A DNA stretch of 19,606 nt from Candidatus Methylomirabilota bacterium (GCA_023249165.1 JAHFDE010000020.1:1-19606); one strand, 5' to 3'; positions 1-6,103 are shown, counted from the first letter of the stretch. Program-made: numbers and translations. The notes: generated from the letters alone by a model not told the origin.

Positions 1-132
1 ATCCGCTGCGCCAGATCTCCCCGCCCGGAGGTGATCGTCTATCCCCCCGCGAGACTCCTCGTGGTGCTGAACGCCCTCTCCCCGACGCTGGCGGACTGGG
101 TCATAGGCATGGTGACCTCCCGCAAGGCCTGA
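1..132 (+). CDS. C-terminal end of a short-chain dehydrogenase (SDR), partial
   Basis: Reading from base 1, an open frame of 43 codons ends at TGA 130-132. The peptide contains RPEVIVYPPARLLVVLNAL, then a hydrophobic and aromatic stretch and a basic SRKA end. This is the usual tail of NAD(P)-dependent short-chain dehydrogenases of the sorbitol/sepiapterin reductase-like type, where a proline-rich 'P..RLL..LN.L.P...DW' segment follows the catalytic domain. The Rossmann domain and the YxxxK site lie outside the window, so substrate cannot be judged. The family call rests on a short tail only. Confidence 0.5.
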   Translation: MRCARSPRPEVIVYPPARLLVVLNALSPTLADWVIGMVTSRKA

Positions 133-152
133 GGGAGCGGGGGACGACAGCA

Positions 153-291
153 GTGAGGACGCCCCCCATCATCCACCTGGAACAGGTCACCAAGAGCTAT
201 GACACGGGACCGCAGCCGATCCTGGCACTCCCGGGGGGTGAGCCTGGAGATCCGTCGGGGAGAGTTTGTAGCCGCGGTGAAGGACGAGTAG
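153..291 (+). pseudogene. Remnant of an ABC transporter ATPase N-terminus (MacB/LolD-like)
   Basis: A GTG start at 153 opens a peptide with IIHLEQVTKSYDTGPQPILAL, the A-loop region that begins LolD/MacB-type ABC ATPases. At a C/G homopolymer near 232-238 the homology moves one frame: from about 233 the other frame reads RGVSLEIRRGEFVAA, the beta-strand before the Walker A loop. It then stops at TAG 289-291, before any GxxGxGKS. Only about 45 codons survive, broken by a one-base frameshift and cut off immediately before the ATP-binding loop. The intact gene would normally sit with a permease and a membrane fusion protein; none is seen here. The frameshift could be a sequencing error, but the missing rest of the gene could not. 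Confidence 0.6.
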
Positions 292-336
292 CGCAGATCG
301 CCAACGATGGTTGCGTTGCCTTCACTGCTCGGGTGG

Positions 337-543
337 CTACTCGGGCTTCGGCGGATTGACCTTTCGCTGATATTCGCGATAGAGGAAATCAGTTTGGAGG
401 GGGGTCAGGTTGAACTGTCGAGACGCCTGGTCAATCAGGAGACCGACCTTGGCCCGGGGGTTATCCTGAAGCTCGGCATTGATCCATTTGATGGCTTCTT
501 TCAGTCCCTGCTCCATGAAGTCGCCCCCGGCGATATCGTTCAT
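337..543 (-). CDS. Small uncharacterised protein (68 aa, or 59 aa from the inner ATG)
   Basis: I do not recognise a named family. The protein is acidic-basic mixed and mostly helical. The core MEQGLKEAIKWINAELQDNP is followed by a segment resembling a helix-turn-helix (GLLIDQASRQFNLTPLQTDFL) and a basic, proline-rich end. No signal peptide or membrane segment is present. Two starts are possible. The ATG at 543 lies inside the last unit of a CATGAAC heptad repeat. The ATG at 516 is preceded by a G-rich stretch (GGGGGCGA) and is perhaps the original start. Codon use matches the neighbours, and no competing frame makes sense. It follows the NYN-domain gene on the same strand but is separated from it by a terminator, so it probably has its own promoter. 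A small DNA- or RNA-binding protein is possible but unproven. Confidence 0.6.
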   Translation of the reverse strand: MNDIAGGDFMEQGLKEAIKWINAELQDNPRAKVGLLIDQASRQFNLTPLQTDFLYREYQRKVNPPKPE

Positions 544-620
544 GGTTCATGGTTCTTAGTTCATGGCTCAAAAAGGGGAATGCGGCTTTTCCCCTGAACC
601 ATGAACTCCGAACCCTGAAC
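538..620. repeat. Degenerate 7-nt tandem repeats in two inverted blocks
   Basis: From 538 the sequence reads GTTCATG, GTTCATG, GTTCTTA, GTTCATG, GCTCAAA in exact 7-base steps. From 592 it reads CCCTGAA, CCATGAA, CTCCGAA, CCCTGAA, again in steps of 7. The second block is roughly the reverse complement of the first (CATGAAC versus GTTCATG). The terminator of the upstream NYN gene lies between them. The left block runs into the start codon of the small gene ending at 337. Confidence 0.8.
570..595 (-). terminator. Rho-independent terminator downstream of the NYN gene
   Basis: Read on the minus strand, the stem AGGGGAA pairs with TTCCCCT across a loop of about 8 nt and is followed directly by five T residues. 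It lies about 50 nt past the stop codon of the NYN-domain gene. It would end that transcript before the small gene at 337-543. Confidence 0.65.
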
Positions 621-621
621 C

Positions 622-646
622 GCGGGGTCCGGTCATCGGACCCCGC
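622..646 (-). terminator. Perfect 10-bp hairpin at the stop codon of the NYN gene
   Basis: GCGGGGTCCG and CGGACCCCGC form a perfect 10-bp stem with a 5-nt GTCAT loop. Its last base is part of the TAG stop of the minus-strand gene. No T-run follows at once, so alone it is not a classical terminator. It may protect the 3' end or act with the true terminator at 570-595. The loop carries the GTCAT word seen in the heptad repeats near 13483. Confidence 0.45.
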
Positions 647-1398
647 TAGTGCCCTTCCCCGAGGCCCATGATGATGTAGGTCCGGCTTTTCTCCTCCTTC
701 TTCAGCTCGACGATCCTGTGTTTGGCGGCGTCCTCAAGGAGCTTGGAGAAGGTGCTGTACCCGTAGTATGACTCATTGAAGGCAGGACGCTTGCGCATCA
801 TGGTCTGCTTGATCATCGAGGCCCAGAGGACGTCCTTATTCTCGCGCATGAGGGCCAGGATGGAATCGACCAGGAGTTCGAAGACCTCCGCTTTCTTTTC
901 AGGCAGACTCTCCATGCGCGGCTTCTTGATCCCCCGAACCAGGTCCTCATAGTAGATGAACTCATCGCAGTTCGCCACCAGCAGCTCGGAGGAGGAGTTC
1001 TTGACCCCAACCCCAATGACAAACTTGTTGTTCTCCCGGAGCTTGGAGACCAGGGGGGAGAAGTCGCTGTCCCCCGAGGCGATCACGAAGGTGTCGATGT
1101 GCTCCTTGGAGTACGACAGGTCCATGGCATCAACGACCATGCGAATATCCGCAGAATTCTTGCCACTGTACGATCGCCGCGGGATCTCGATAAGTTCGAT
1201 GGCGGCCTCGTGGAAACCCCGCTTGTACTCGGTATATTTCTCCCAGTCGGCGTACGCCCGCTTCACCATGATCTTGCCCTTCTCCACCAGTCGTTCGAGG
1301 ACCAGGCCAACCTCAAACGTTTTATACTTGGCCTCGCGGGCGCCCAAGGCGATATTCTCAAAATCAATGAAGAGGGCCAGTTTGCGTTCGTCGTTCAT
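646..1398 (-). CDS. NYN (LabA/DUF88-type PIN-like) domain protein with C-terminal OST-HTH/LOTUS domain
   Basis: Residues 5-155 match the NYN fold, a PIN-like metal-dependent RNase domain. ALFIDFENIA carries the first acidic site (D12 with N15), D84 sits in SADIRMVVDAMD, and the SGDSDF motif (108-113) gives the last acidic residues. These clustered Asp residues would bind Mg2+ in an RNase active site. Residues 170-245 look like an OST-HTH/LOTUS winged helix (ELLVDSILALMRENKDVLWA, then SYYGYSTFSKLLEDA). That domain binds RNA, including G-rich or structured RNA. The full 250 aa is normal for this bacterial architecture. The start ATG has GGGGAGG five bases upstream. The protein is soluble with no signal peptide. 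It appears monocistronic: a promoter and an attenuator-like hairpin precede it and a terminator follows. The target RNA is unknown. The domain call is firm, the RNase activity is inferred. Confidence 0.9.
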   Translation of the reverse strand: MNDERKLALFIDFENIALGAREAKYKTFEVGLVLERLVEKGKIMVKRAYADWEKYTEYKRGFHEAAIELIEIPRRSYSGKNSADIRMVVDAMDLSYSKEHIDTFVIASGDSDFSPLVSKLRENNKFVIGVGVKNSSSELLVANCDEFIYYEDLVRGIKKPRMESLPEKKAEVFELLVDSILALMRENKDVLWASMIKQTMMRKRPAFNESYYGYSTFSKLLEDAAKHRIVELKKEEKSRTYIIMGLGEGH

Positions 1399-1413
1399 CT
1401 GCCTCCCCTACGC

Positions 1414-1450
1414 AAGAAGAAAGCCCCGTCGGCTCGTCACCGCTCGGGGC
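1414..1450 (-). terminator. Hairpin with T-rich tail in the leader of the NYN gene (attenuator or upstream terminator)
   Basis: On the minus strand GCCCCG (1450-1445) pairs with CGGGGC (1428-1423). An inner CGG/CCG pair lies inside, and TTTCTTCTT (1422-1414) follows. It lies between the predicted promoter (1491-1520) and the ATG at 1398. It could therefore attenuate the NYN gene, or it could terminate transcription from the cyclase gene that ends at 1541. Confidence 0.45.
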
Positions 1451-1490
1451 CTCAGTCATTCTCACCCTGCGACAATCTCCATCACCAATA

Positions 1491-1520
1491 AACCTAGCAT
1501 ACGACTAAAGGACACGTCAA
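1491..1520 (-). promoter_or_regulatory. Possible sigma-70 promoter of the NYN gene
   Basis: On the minus strand TTGACG (1520-1515) is followed after 18 nt by TAGGTT (1496-1491). The -35 box is good and the -10 box weak. The predicted start near 1484 would give a leader of about 86 nt containing the hairpin at 1414-1450. Confidence 0.4.
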
Positions 1521-1540
1521 GTCGTCTGGCGCGGCCGGAT

Positions 1541-2359
1541 CTACCACACGGCGAGGATTCTGCTGGGGCCTCCCGAGGCCCCCTGTACGCGCGGCACACC
1601 AACAAAGAGAGTCGCACCCTTGGGCGGGATCCGACCCAGATTCGCCAGGTTTTCGATCCCCCACCGGTTGGCGGGCAAGACTGCAAAATGCGCGCCGAAG
1701 TCTGTGGATGGGCCGTAATCGAGACTGAGGGTGTCCACGCCGACCCCGCCAGTGGCGCGTTCTCTCACCAGGAATTCGGCCGCCTCCCGGCTGAAGCCGG
1801 GGAAGTGCATGATCCCCTGATTGTCCATGTTTCGGTAGGCTGCCTGATCGCCCGCTCGACGCTCCCATCCGCTCCACATCAGCACCGCCGCCCCACGGGG
1901 AACCCGTCCATGTTTCTTTTCCCACGCCCTGATATCCTCCATCCGCACCTCGGCATCCGGGTCCCGCCGCACCCGGCCCCGGATGTCGATGACAACTGCG
2001 GGGACCACCAGGCTTTCCTGGGGGATCTCGGCGGCCGACCAGCCCTGCGCGCTGAAATGAAGGGGGGCATCCACATGGGTCCCACTGTGCTCATGGACGT
2101 GCCAGGCATTGGCAAAGAAACCGTCGCGCGCATAGTTGTGGGTGTTGCGCACCTCGAGGGACGGGTATCCCGGCCAGCTCGGAAATTCCGGGCTGAGGGT
2201 CTGAGTCATATCAACCACATGCGAGACCTTCAGGGGCCTCTCCCTGCGAGTGGCAGCCGACCCACCAGCGACGGCCGCGAGGCCCATCGCCATCCAGCTC
2301 AACGGCTCGGGCGAAAGGCGCAGAGACCGGAACATCTCCAACGTGGCTGGCAGACACAT
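1541..2359 (-). CDS. Cyclase-family / kynurenine formamidase-like metal hydrolase
   Basis: The signature HSGTHVDAPLHF at residues 91-102 is the HxGTHxDxPxH metal-binding motif of the cyclase family (PF04199). That family includes bacterial arylformamidase KynB and isatin hydrolase. SHVVDMTQTLSPEFPSWPG (46-64) is the usual family opening, and VDTLSLDYGPSTDFGAHFAVL (about 210-230) carries the second conserved region. The enzyme would hydrolyse an amide or cyclic imide-type substrate using Mn2+ or Zn2+; the substrate is not evident. The first 40 residues include a short hydrophobic stretch (SWMAMGLAAVAGGSAA), so export or a membrane-attached N-terminus is possible. The start at 2359 has GGGAGGG six bases upstream. 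No kynurenine-pathway genes are nearby. The upstream region carries a promoter-like sequence and then element copy 1. Confidence 0.85.
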   Translation of the reverse strand: MCLPATLEMFRSLRLSPEPLSWMAMGLAAVAGGSAATRRERPLKVSHVVDMTQTLSPEFPSWPGYPSLEVRNTHNYARDGFFANAWHVHEHSGTHVDAPLHFSAQGWSAAEIPQESLVVPAVVIDIRGRVRRDPDAEVRMEDIRAWEKKHGRVPRGAAVLMWSGWERRAGDQAAYRNMDNQGIMHFPGFSREAAEFLVRERATGGVGVDTLSLDYGPSTDFGAHFAVLPANRWGIENLANLGRIPPKGATLFVGVPRVQGASGGPSRILAVW

Positions 2360-2402
2360 GGCATCCCTCCCACTCCAGAATCTCGCTCACCTGTCCCGCT
2401 CC

Positions 2403-2432
2403 AGGCTATCCGTCCCTTCGCAACAAAGTCAA
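2403..2432 (-). promoter_or_regulatory. Promoter-like sequence before the cyclase gene
   Basis: On the minus strand TTGACT (2432-2427) is separated by 18 nt from TAGCCT (2408-2403). Its core (reverse complement of 2407-2430) matches the sequence right of element copy 2 (14680-14711), which carries the amidohydrolase promoter. The -10 is poor, so the call is tentative. Confidence 0.35.
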
Positions 2433-2456
2433 GCGTCGTGAGAGAAGAGAAAAGCG

Positions 2457-2894
2457 GCACGTTTGGCCCCTCCCTCCTGGCCTCCCGCGGCGACCCTGAT
2501 CGGCGGCTTACGGCCTGGGTCCCTCCGTGTTCACGATCCATTGCAAGCAAGTACCGCACGGATCGCGCCTCGGTTTCCCATGCCGCCGCCCGCCGAGGGG
2601 CCCCGCCGCTCCCGGCAAGGTCGCTCGGAGCCTACACGTGCCGCTCAGCGGGAAGCCAAGGGAGGGACGGATTCGCGAGGAAAGGTGGAATCTGCAGCAC
2701 CCCGGACGATCGGACTCGCCCAACGGGTGGCGGAGGCCGGGACCCCATCCGCCCACAGGAGAATTTCGCCACCGCTTTTCCCCCCTGATGGGATGGTGCG
2801 TGAAGTCTCCGAGGACGGATGGGGTGGCCGACGACAGGACCCGTTGGCCGATCAGGGTCGCCGCGGAAGGCCTGGAGCGAGGAGCCGAAGGTGC
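2457..2894. repeat. Large imperfectly palindromic dispersed element, copy 1 (candidate structured RNA or MITE-like)
   Basis: The ends 2457-2504 and 2847-2894 are inverted repeats. They match at 42 of 48 positions, and the innermost 20 are perfect. The interior is about 70-80 % identical by eye to 14187-14652 in the same orientation, with blocks such as GGGTCCCTCCGTGTTCAC and GGAGAATTTCGCCACCGC identical in both. Nested pairings include CGATCC (2534-2539) with GGATCG (2560-2565), GGTTTCCC (2572-2579) with GGGAAGCC (2650-2657), CCAACGGGT (2720-2728) with ACCCGTTGG (2839-2847), and GGTGGCG with CGCCACC inside the last. It is unlikely to be coding: spacing between conserved blocks differs between the copies by 1, 1 and 4 bases. 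No transposase is inside and no target duplication was seen. The element fills most of the gap between the cyclase start and the DUF4139 stop. I do not recognise it as a named RNA family. The coding strand is undetermined. Confidence 0.8.
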
Positions 2895-2908
2895 CCCTGG
2901 CCGCCAGG

Positions 2909-2985
2909 AAGCTAGAAGGCTGGTAAGCGAGGACACGAATGACCCTTGGGCCTTCCAGCATCCCAGCGTCCCAGCCTCCTAGCTT
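2909..2985. repeat. Inverted repeat with 8-nt tandem units (TCCCAGCN)
   Basis: AAGCTAGAAGGCTGG (2909-2923) is complementary to CCAGCCTCCTAGCTT (2971-2985) at 14 of 15 positions. The right arm is the end of a run of about 8-base units (TCCAGCA, TCCCAGCG, TCCCAGCC, TCCTAGCT) starting near 2954. It sits directly beside element copy 1 in an otherwise featureless stretch. Confidence 0.7.
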
Positions 2986-3006
2986 TCTCGCGGTCTCAAT
3001 TGCGTT

Positions 3007-3037
3007 GCTGACTGCCGACAGCTGACCGCCGACTGCC
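3007..3037. repeat. Degenerate 7-nt tandem repeat (GCYGACN) at the 3' end of the DUF4139 gene
   Basis: The units GCTGACT, GCCGACA, GCTGACC, GCCGACT follow in exact 7-base steps plus a partial GCC. The array ends on the stop codon of the minus-strand gene (3037-3039). Confidence 0.75.
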
Positions 3038-4482
3038 TAGAACGTGAGGCGCACCCGGTATGAGATCTTGACCCCGCTCTCCTTGGGGATGTTCACGGGG
3101 AAGGCGAGGGTGTGGGCCTCCACCTTCTCGTACGCGTGACTCGAATGGAGCACTTGCCAGTCCCCGGGGATCGGCTCAACCACCCGCACCTCCACCGCCT
3201 CGTCTTTGTGGTTCCGCAGCGAGATCTCCCACTCGACCTCATACACCTGGGGGGCGATCTTGCGCCAATCCTTCTGGATGCGTTGGCCCACGACATCAAA
3301 GGCCTCGCCCATCTTGATCTTCACCTTCTCATCTTTGGGCGTGTGGTCGATCCGGTCCTCGCCGATGAATTGCGCAGCGCCGGAGCGGTCCGCCTTATAG
3401 ACCCGGACCACCCCCTTGGGCAGCGGGATCCCCAGACGGTTCTCCTTCTTGTTGGCGACCTCCAAATAGACGCCGACCTTCTGGTTCGAGATCGGCTCCC
3501 CGTACCGATTCCGGTAGTAGTGCTGCGCCCCGTAGTAGATCAGCTCCTTCCGAATGGGGATCTCGGAGGCGCTGAGGAGGCTGATCTGCTTCGACTGGTT
3601 CTGCTTGACGGTCGTCTTGCCGTCGAGGGAGTAGAGGTGATACTCGAAGAACCCCTCCTCCTGAAATGCTGGCTTCGGGGCTTCGGCCCTTGCGGCCATC
3701 TTTCCCATGGCATCAGCCATCTCGCGCTCGCCCACGGCCTGGTGGATATCGCCCGCAACCAGCTTCAGCGCGGCGTCCTTGTAGGTCGCCCCGCTGCGAT
3801 TATCGATGGTCACCCACCCGCCCAGGTCGCCCCGATTGTCCTCGGCGTTCAGCGTGAGGACGTAGTCGGCGCGCCAGGTGATGCCGCCGGTGAGATACGT
3901 CGCCTCAATCATCTGGGATCGCGGGGTCGAGTTTTCCAGGCGCCAGATCAAGGTCGGCCTGGCGATGAGATTGTCTGGGATCGAGGGGAGGATCGGCCGG
4001 CCCGGATGACCGAGATGGATGGCCCCGTCGATCTGATAGATGGGGCCGCCGTTCACGCTCAAGAGGAGAGCCTCGACCTGCTGCTCCACCCCTGTGTACT
4101 GGTTCTTCTCCCACAACTTGATCCTCTTCCCGACGTACTTCTCGAGCAGCTTCTGGGGATTGAGGAGGTCATACTCGTAGTTCTGTTCGAGAATCCGCAG
4201 CCCCTTGGGATCGGTCAAGGACTTGAGGTGAACCGTGGTCGGGTTGATTTGCGCCGCCACATCCATGAACTGAAGATCGTGGATCCCCGGGGCCAGTTGG
4301 ATCTTTCGAATATCCTTCACCAGGCCCAGGTTGCCGTTATAGATCGTCACCGCGACGGCCTGTTGATGCTCCTCCGTTGCAGGCGCCGTGTCCTTGCCGG
4401 CCCCGGCCTCGATTGTGCCACCTACGGCCGCCAGGGAGAGGAGCAACGTCCCGAAAACGCCCGCGTGCAGATACGGTCGCAT
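3037..4482 (-). CDS. Secreted DUF4139 domain protein
   Basis: The ATG at 4482 has AAGGAGG six bases upstream and is preferred over an ATG nine codons earlier. The 481-residue product begins MRPYLHAGVFGTLLLSLAAV, a signal peptide with cleavage expected near residues 23-30, so it should act in the periplasm or on the cell surface. VAVTIYNGNLGLVKDIRKIQL is the hallmark opening of DUF4139 proteins. The beta-rich middle with ITWRADYVLTLN, the YYRNRYGEPISNQ segment and the C-terminal VRVVEPIPGDWQVL are also typical. The molecular function of the family is unknown. It follows the anti-sigma gene by 82 nt. In that gap it has a copy of the same promoter box as the sigma operon, and a hairpin that would form the extreme 5' end of its mRNA. 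It is thus the likely regulon output of the adjacent ECF sigma factor. Confidence 0.88.
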   Translation of the reverse strand: MRPYLHAGVFGTLLLSLAAVGGTIEAGAGKDTAPATEEHQQAVAVTIYNGNLGLVKDIRKIQLAPGIHDLQFMDVAAQINPTTVHLKSLTDPKGLRILEQNYEYDLLNPQKLLEKYVGKRIKLWEKNQYTGVEQQVEALLLSVNGGPIYQIDGAIHLGHPGRPILPSIPDNLIARPTLIWRLENSTPRSQMIEATYLTGGITWRADYVLTLNAEDNRGDLGGWVTIDNRSGATYKDAALKLVAGDIHQAVGEREMADAMGKMAARAEAPKPAFQEEGFFEYHLYSLDGKTTVKQNQSKQISLLSASEIPIRKELIYYGAQHYYRNRYGEPISNQKVGVYLEVANKKENRLGIPLPKGVVRVYKADRSGAAQFIGEDRIDHTPKDEKVKIKMGEAFDVVGQRIQKDWRKIAPQVYEVEWEISLRNHKDEAVEVRVVEPIPGDWQVLHSSHAYEKVEAHTLAFPVNIPKESGVKISYRVRLTF

Positions 4483-4500
4483 GGAAACCTCCTTGTGAAA

Positions 4501-4521
4501 GGGTGTCAATTGCCGACACCC
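4501..4521 (-). other. 5'-end hairpin of the DUF4139 transcript
   Basis: GGGTGTC and GACACCC form a 7-bp stem with a 7-nt loop. If the ECF-type promoter at 4524-4551 is real, transcription starts right at this stem. The mRNA would then begin with a hairpin just before the ribosome site. T residues follow on both strands, so a weak terminator for the anti-sigma gene is an alternative. Confidence 0.5.
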
Positions 4522-4523
4522 CT

Positions 4524-4551
4524 TTGGACAAGGAGGCGCGCAAAAAGTTCC
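4524..4551 (-). promoter_or_regulatory. ECF-type promoter of the DUF4139 gene
   Basis: On the minus strand GGAACTTTTTG is followed by 9 nt and TTGTCCAA. The sigma factor gene has GGAAACTTTTTG, 9 nt and TTGTCGAA at 6104-6132. Spacing from CTTTTTG to GTC is identical in both. GGAAC at -35 and GTC at -10 fit the known RpoE-like ECF promoter layout. Confidence 0.65.
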
Positions 4552-4564
4552 CGGGGAGGGATCT

Positions 4565-5494
4565 CTACGGGGTCAGGCGCAGCGAGAGGGTCACCGTGCC
4601 CTCGGGAGAGGCTGCCGGGGGAGACTCCGTGGGTGGGGACACGGCATAACCCGAATCCTTGAGAGCAGTCAGAAAGTGCGAGTAGGCCTTGGCAGGGATC
4701 ATGAGAATGAGGTGACGTTCCTCCTTCACTTCAACTTTCCCCTCGAGCGCGCTGACAATCTCTGTGATCCGCGCGATTGCACGAGCGGGATCGGAGGTCT
4801 CAAGCATCACATCCTGCACAGGAGCCGGAATCGTGGCTCCCGCCGGAGCCTCTTTGCGCAGTACCCGGGCGCCGATGTCTCGTTCCCGGAGCGCCTCGCG
4901 CTCCTCTGCGGGCTTGGCCGAAGCGGCCGACTCCGGGGCCGACTTCCGCAGGGCGCGGGCGGCGGCATCCTCTTGCTCTGGCACCTTTCGCTCCTTCTGG
5001 GGCTCTCTCTGCCCGGAGGACTTCTGAGCGGCTTCCTGGCGTGCGGCCAGATCGAGCCGATCGGCTCTCCCTGCCGCCGTCGAAGGGACCGCCTCACCCC
5101 GAGGGACCGATTCAGTCGCAACAGGAGGCTGCGGTGCCTGTGAGAATTCCGGAGCGGAACGATAGAGATACACGGCGCCAAGACTTACGAGCAACAGGGC
5201 GACAGCCTGGATCGGGAGCTTGACGTGGATGGGGAAGAAGAGCCACGAGGCCACCTCTCGCCACCACCGCCTCCGGCGAGGACGGATGCCGGCCTGGATG
5301 GCGGCCGAGAGACTCGGCGGCACCTCGACCTCGTCCAACCCTCGCAGGAGGGCAATCGTCCGCTGGAGCAGTACCAGCTCCCCCTGGCATCGCACGCACT
5401 GTCGGACATGGTCTTCAACCATGCGTCGCGGCGCCACCCCGAGCTCGCCCTCGAGATAGGCCGAAAGTTGGTTTCGAACGTCTTGGCACCCCAT
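4565..5494 (-). CDS. Membrane-bound anti-sigma factor with zf-HC2 domain and DUF4349-like periplasmic domain
   Basis: Residues 3-50 form a zinc-binding anti-sigma (ZAS/zf-HC2) domain with the HVRQCVRC signature (HxxxCxxC). This domain would hold the ECF sigma factor in the cytoplasm. A membrane segment, LPIQAVALLLVSLGAVYLY, lies near residues 94-112. A long, charged, low-complexity Ala/Glu/Arg linker follows (about 120-215). The final 90 residues (VMLETSDPARAIARITEIVSALEGKVEV onwards, ending in a beta-rich TVTLSLRLTP) resemble the DUF4349-type sensor fold. The start is the ATG at 5494, which overlaps the sigma stop as TGATG, so the two are translationally coupled in equal amounts. A GTG one codon earlier is also possible. 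Release probably requires proteolysis or a conformational change from the periplasm; the signal is not evident. The extended C-terminal domain is unusual compared with minimal ZAS proteins. Confidence 0.85.
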   Translation of the reverse strand: MGCQDVRNQLSAYLEGELGVAPRRMVEDHVRQCVRCQGELVLLQRTIALLRGLDEVEVPPSLSAAIQAGIRPRRRRWWREVASWLFFPIHVKLPIQAVALLLVSLGAVYLYRSAPEFSQAPQPPVATESVPRGEAVPSTAAGRADRLDLAARQEAAQKSSGQREPQKERKVPEQEDAAARALRKSAPESAASAKPAEEREALRERDIGARVLRKEAPAGATIPAPVQDVMLETSDPARAIARITEIVSALEGKVEVKEERHLILMIPAKAYSHFLTALKDSGYAVSPPTESPPAASPEGTVTLSLRLTP

Positions 5495-6093
5495 CACAGC
5501 TCCAGATAGCCTCGCAGTCTTTCTTTCAGCTCCATCCGGGCCCGGTGCAGCCGGGACCGGACCGTCCCGTCCTCGAGCTCAAGGGCCGTCGCGATCTCGT
5601 CGTAGGAAAGCCCCTGGATATCTCTGAGGACCAGAACCGCTCGGTGCTCCGGCGTCAGCTCCGCCAGTTTCTCCTGAACCACGGCTTGCAACTCCTGCTG
5701 TTCGAGTCTCTCTTCGGGAGAGGCGGAGGGGTCCGCCAGCGCCGTCACGGGATTGCCATTGGCGGGTTCCTTTGTCAGAGCGCTCACGGCGATCTCACGT
5801 CCTCTCCCTTTGAGCGCATTGAGGCAGTGGTTATGGGCGATACGGTACAGCCAGGTCGAAAACCTGGCCGCCTTTCGAAACCCGGGCAACGCCTCGTACA
5901 CCTTGAGAAAGACCTCCTGGGTGAGATCCTCTGCCGCCCCTCGCTCCCCGACCATCCGATACATAAAATTGAAGATCTTCTTCTGATGCCGCGCCAGAAG
6001 GGACGCAAAGGCTTGCCGGTCCCCACCCAACACCCGATCCACGAGGTCGTGGTCCGGATCCCCACCCCCGGAGATGACGGCGCGTGTGGTCAT
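5494..6093 (-). CDS. ECF-family RNA polymerase sigma factor (RpoE-like, sigma-24)
   Basis: Region 2 is seen in FASLLARHQKKIFNFMYRMVG, AAEDLTQEVFLKVYE (the -10 recognition helix area) and FSTWLYRIAHNHCLN. Region 4 is seen in LAELTPEHRAVLVLRDIQGLSYDEIA with the helix-turn-helix LELEDGTVRSRLHRARMEL that reads the -35. A variable linker separates the two. At 199 aa it is normal for an RpoE-like ECF factor. A TTG at 6123 would add ten codons, but it lies inside the predicted promoter, so the ATG at 6093 is chosen. The predicted transcript start then leaves a leader of only about five bases. The gene overlaps the anti-sigma gene, which is the classical arrangement. It would direct polymerase to GGAA(A)C...GTC promoters, including its own and that of the DUF4139 gene. 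Confidence 0.92.
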   Translation of the reverse strand: MTTRAVISGGGDPDHDLVDRVLGGDRQAFASLLARHQKKIFNFMYRMVGERGAAEDLTQEVFLKVYEALPGFRKAARFSTWLYRIAHNHCLNALKGRGREIAVSALTKEPANGNPVTALADPSASPEERLEQQELQAVVQEKLAELTPEHRAVLVLRDIQGLSYDEIATALELEDGTVRSRLHRARMELKERLRGYLEL

Positions 6094-6103
6094 CTCTACT
6101 GAA

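Noticed and set aside
956..2788. A 610-codon open frame on the plus strand across the NYN and cyclase genes
   Set aside because: It is antisense to two well-supported genes and runs into the palindromic element; its peptide is arginine/proline-rich low-complexity sequence with no domain.
2463..2982. Open frames of 100-150 codons in several frames inside element copy 1 (and the equivalents in copy 2)
   Set aside because: The frame is not kept between the two copies: block spacing differs by 1, 1 and 4 bases, and similar peptides appear in different frames. They are by-products of GC-rich sequence lacking stops.
3112..4662. A 516-codon open frame opposite the DUF4139 gene
   Set aside because: It is the mirror of a GC-rich real gene with the expected Leu/Asp-rich shadow composition, no ribosome site and no domain.
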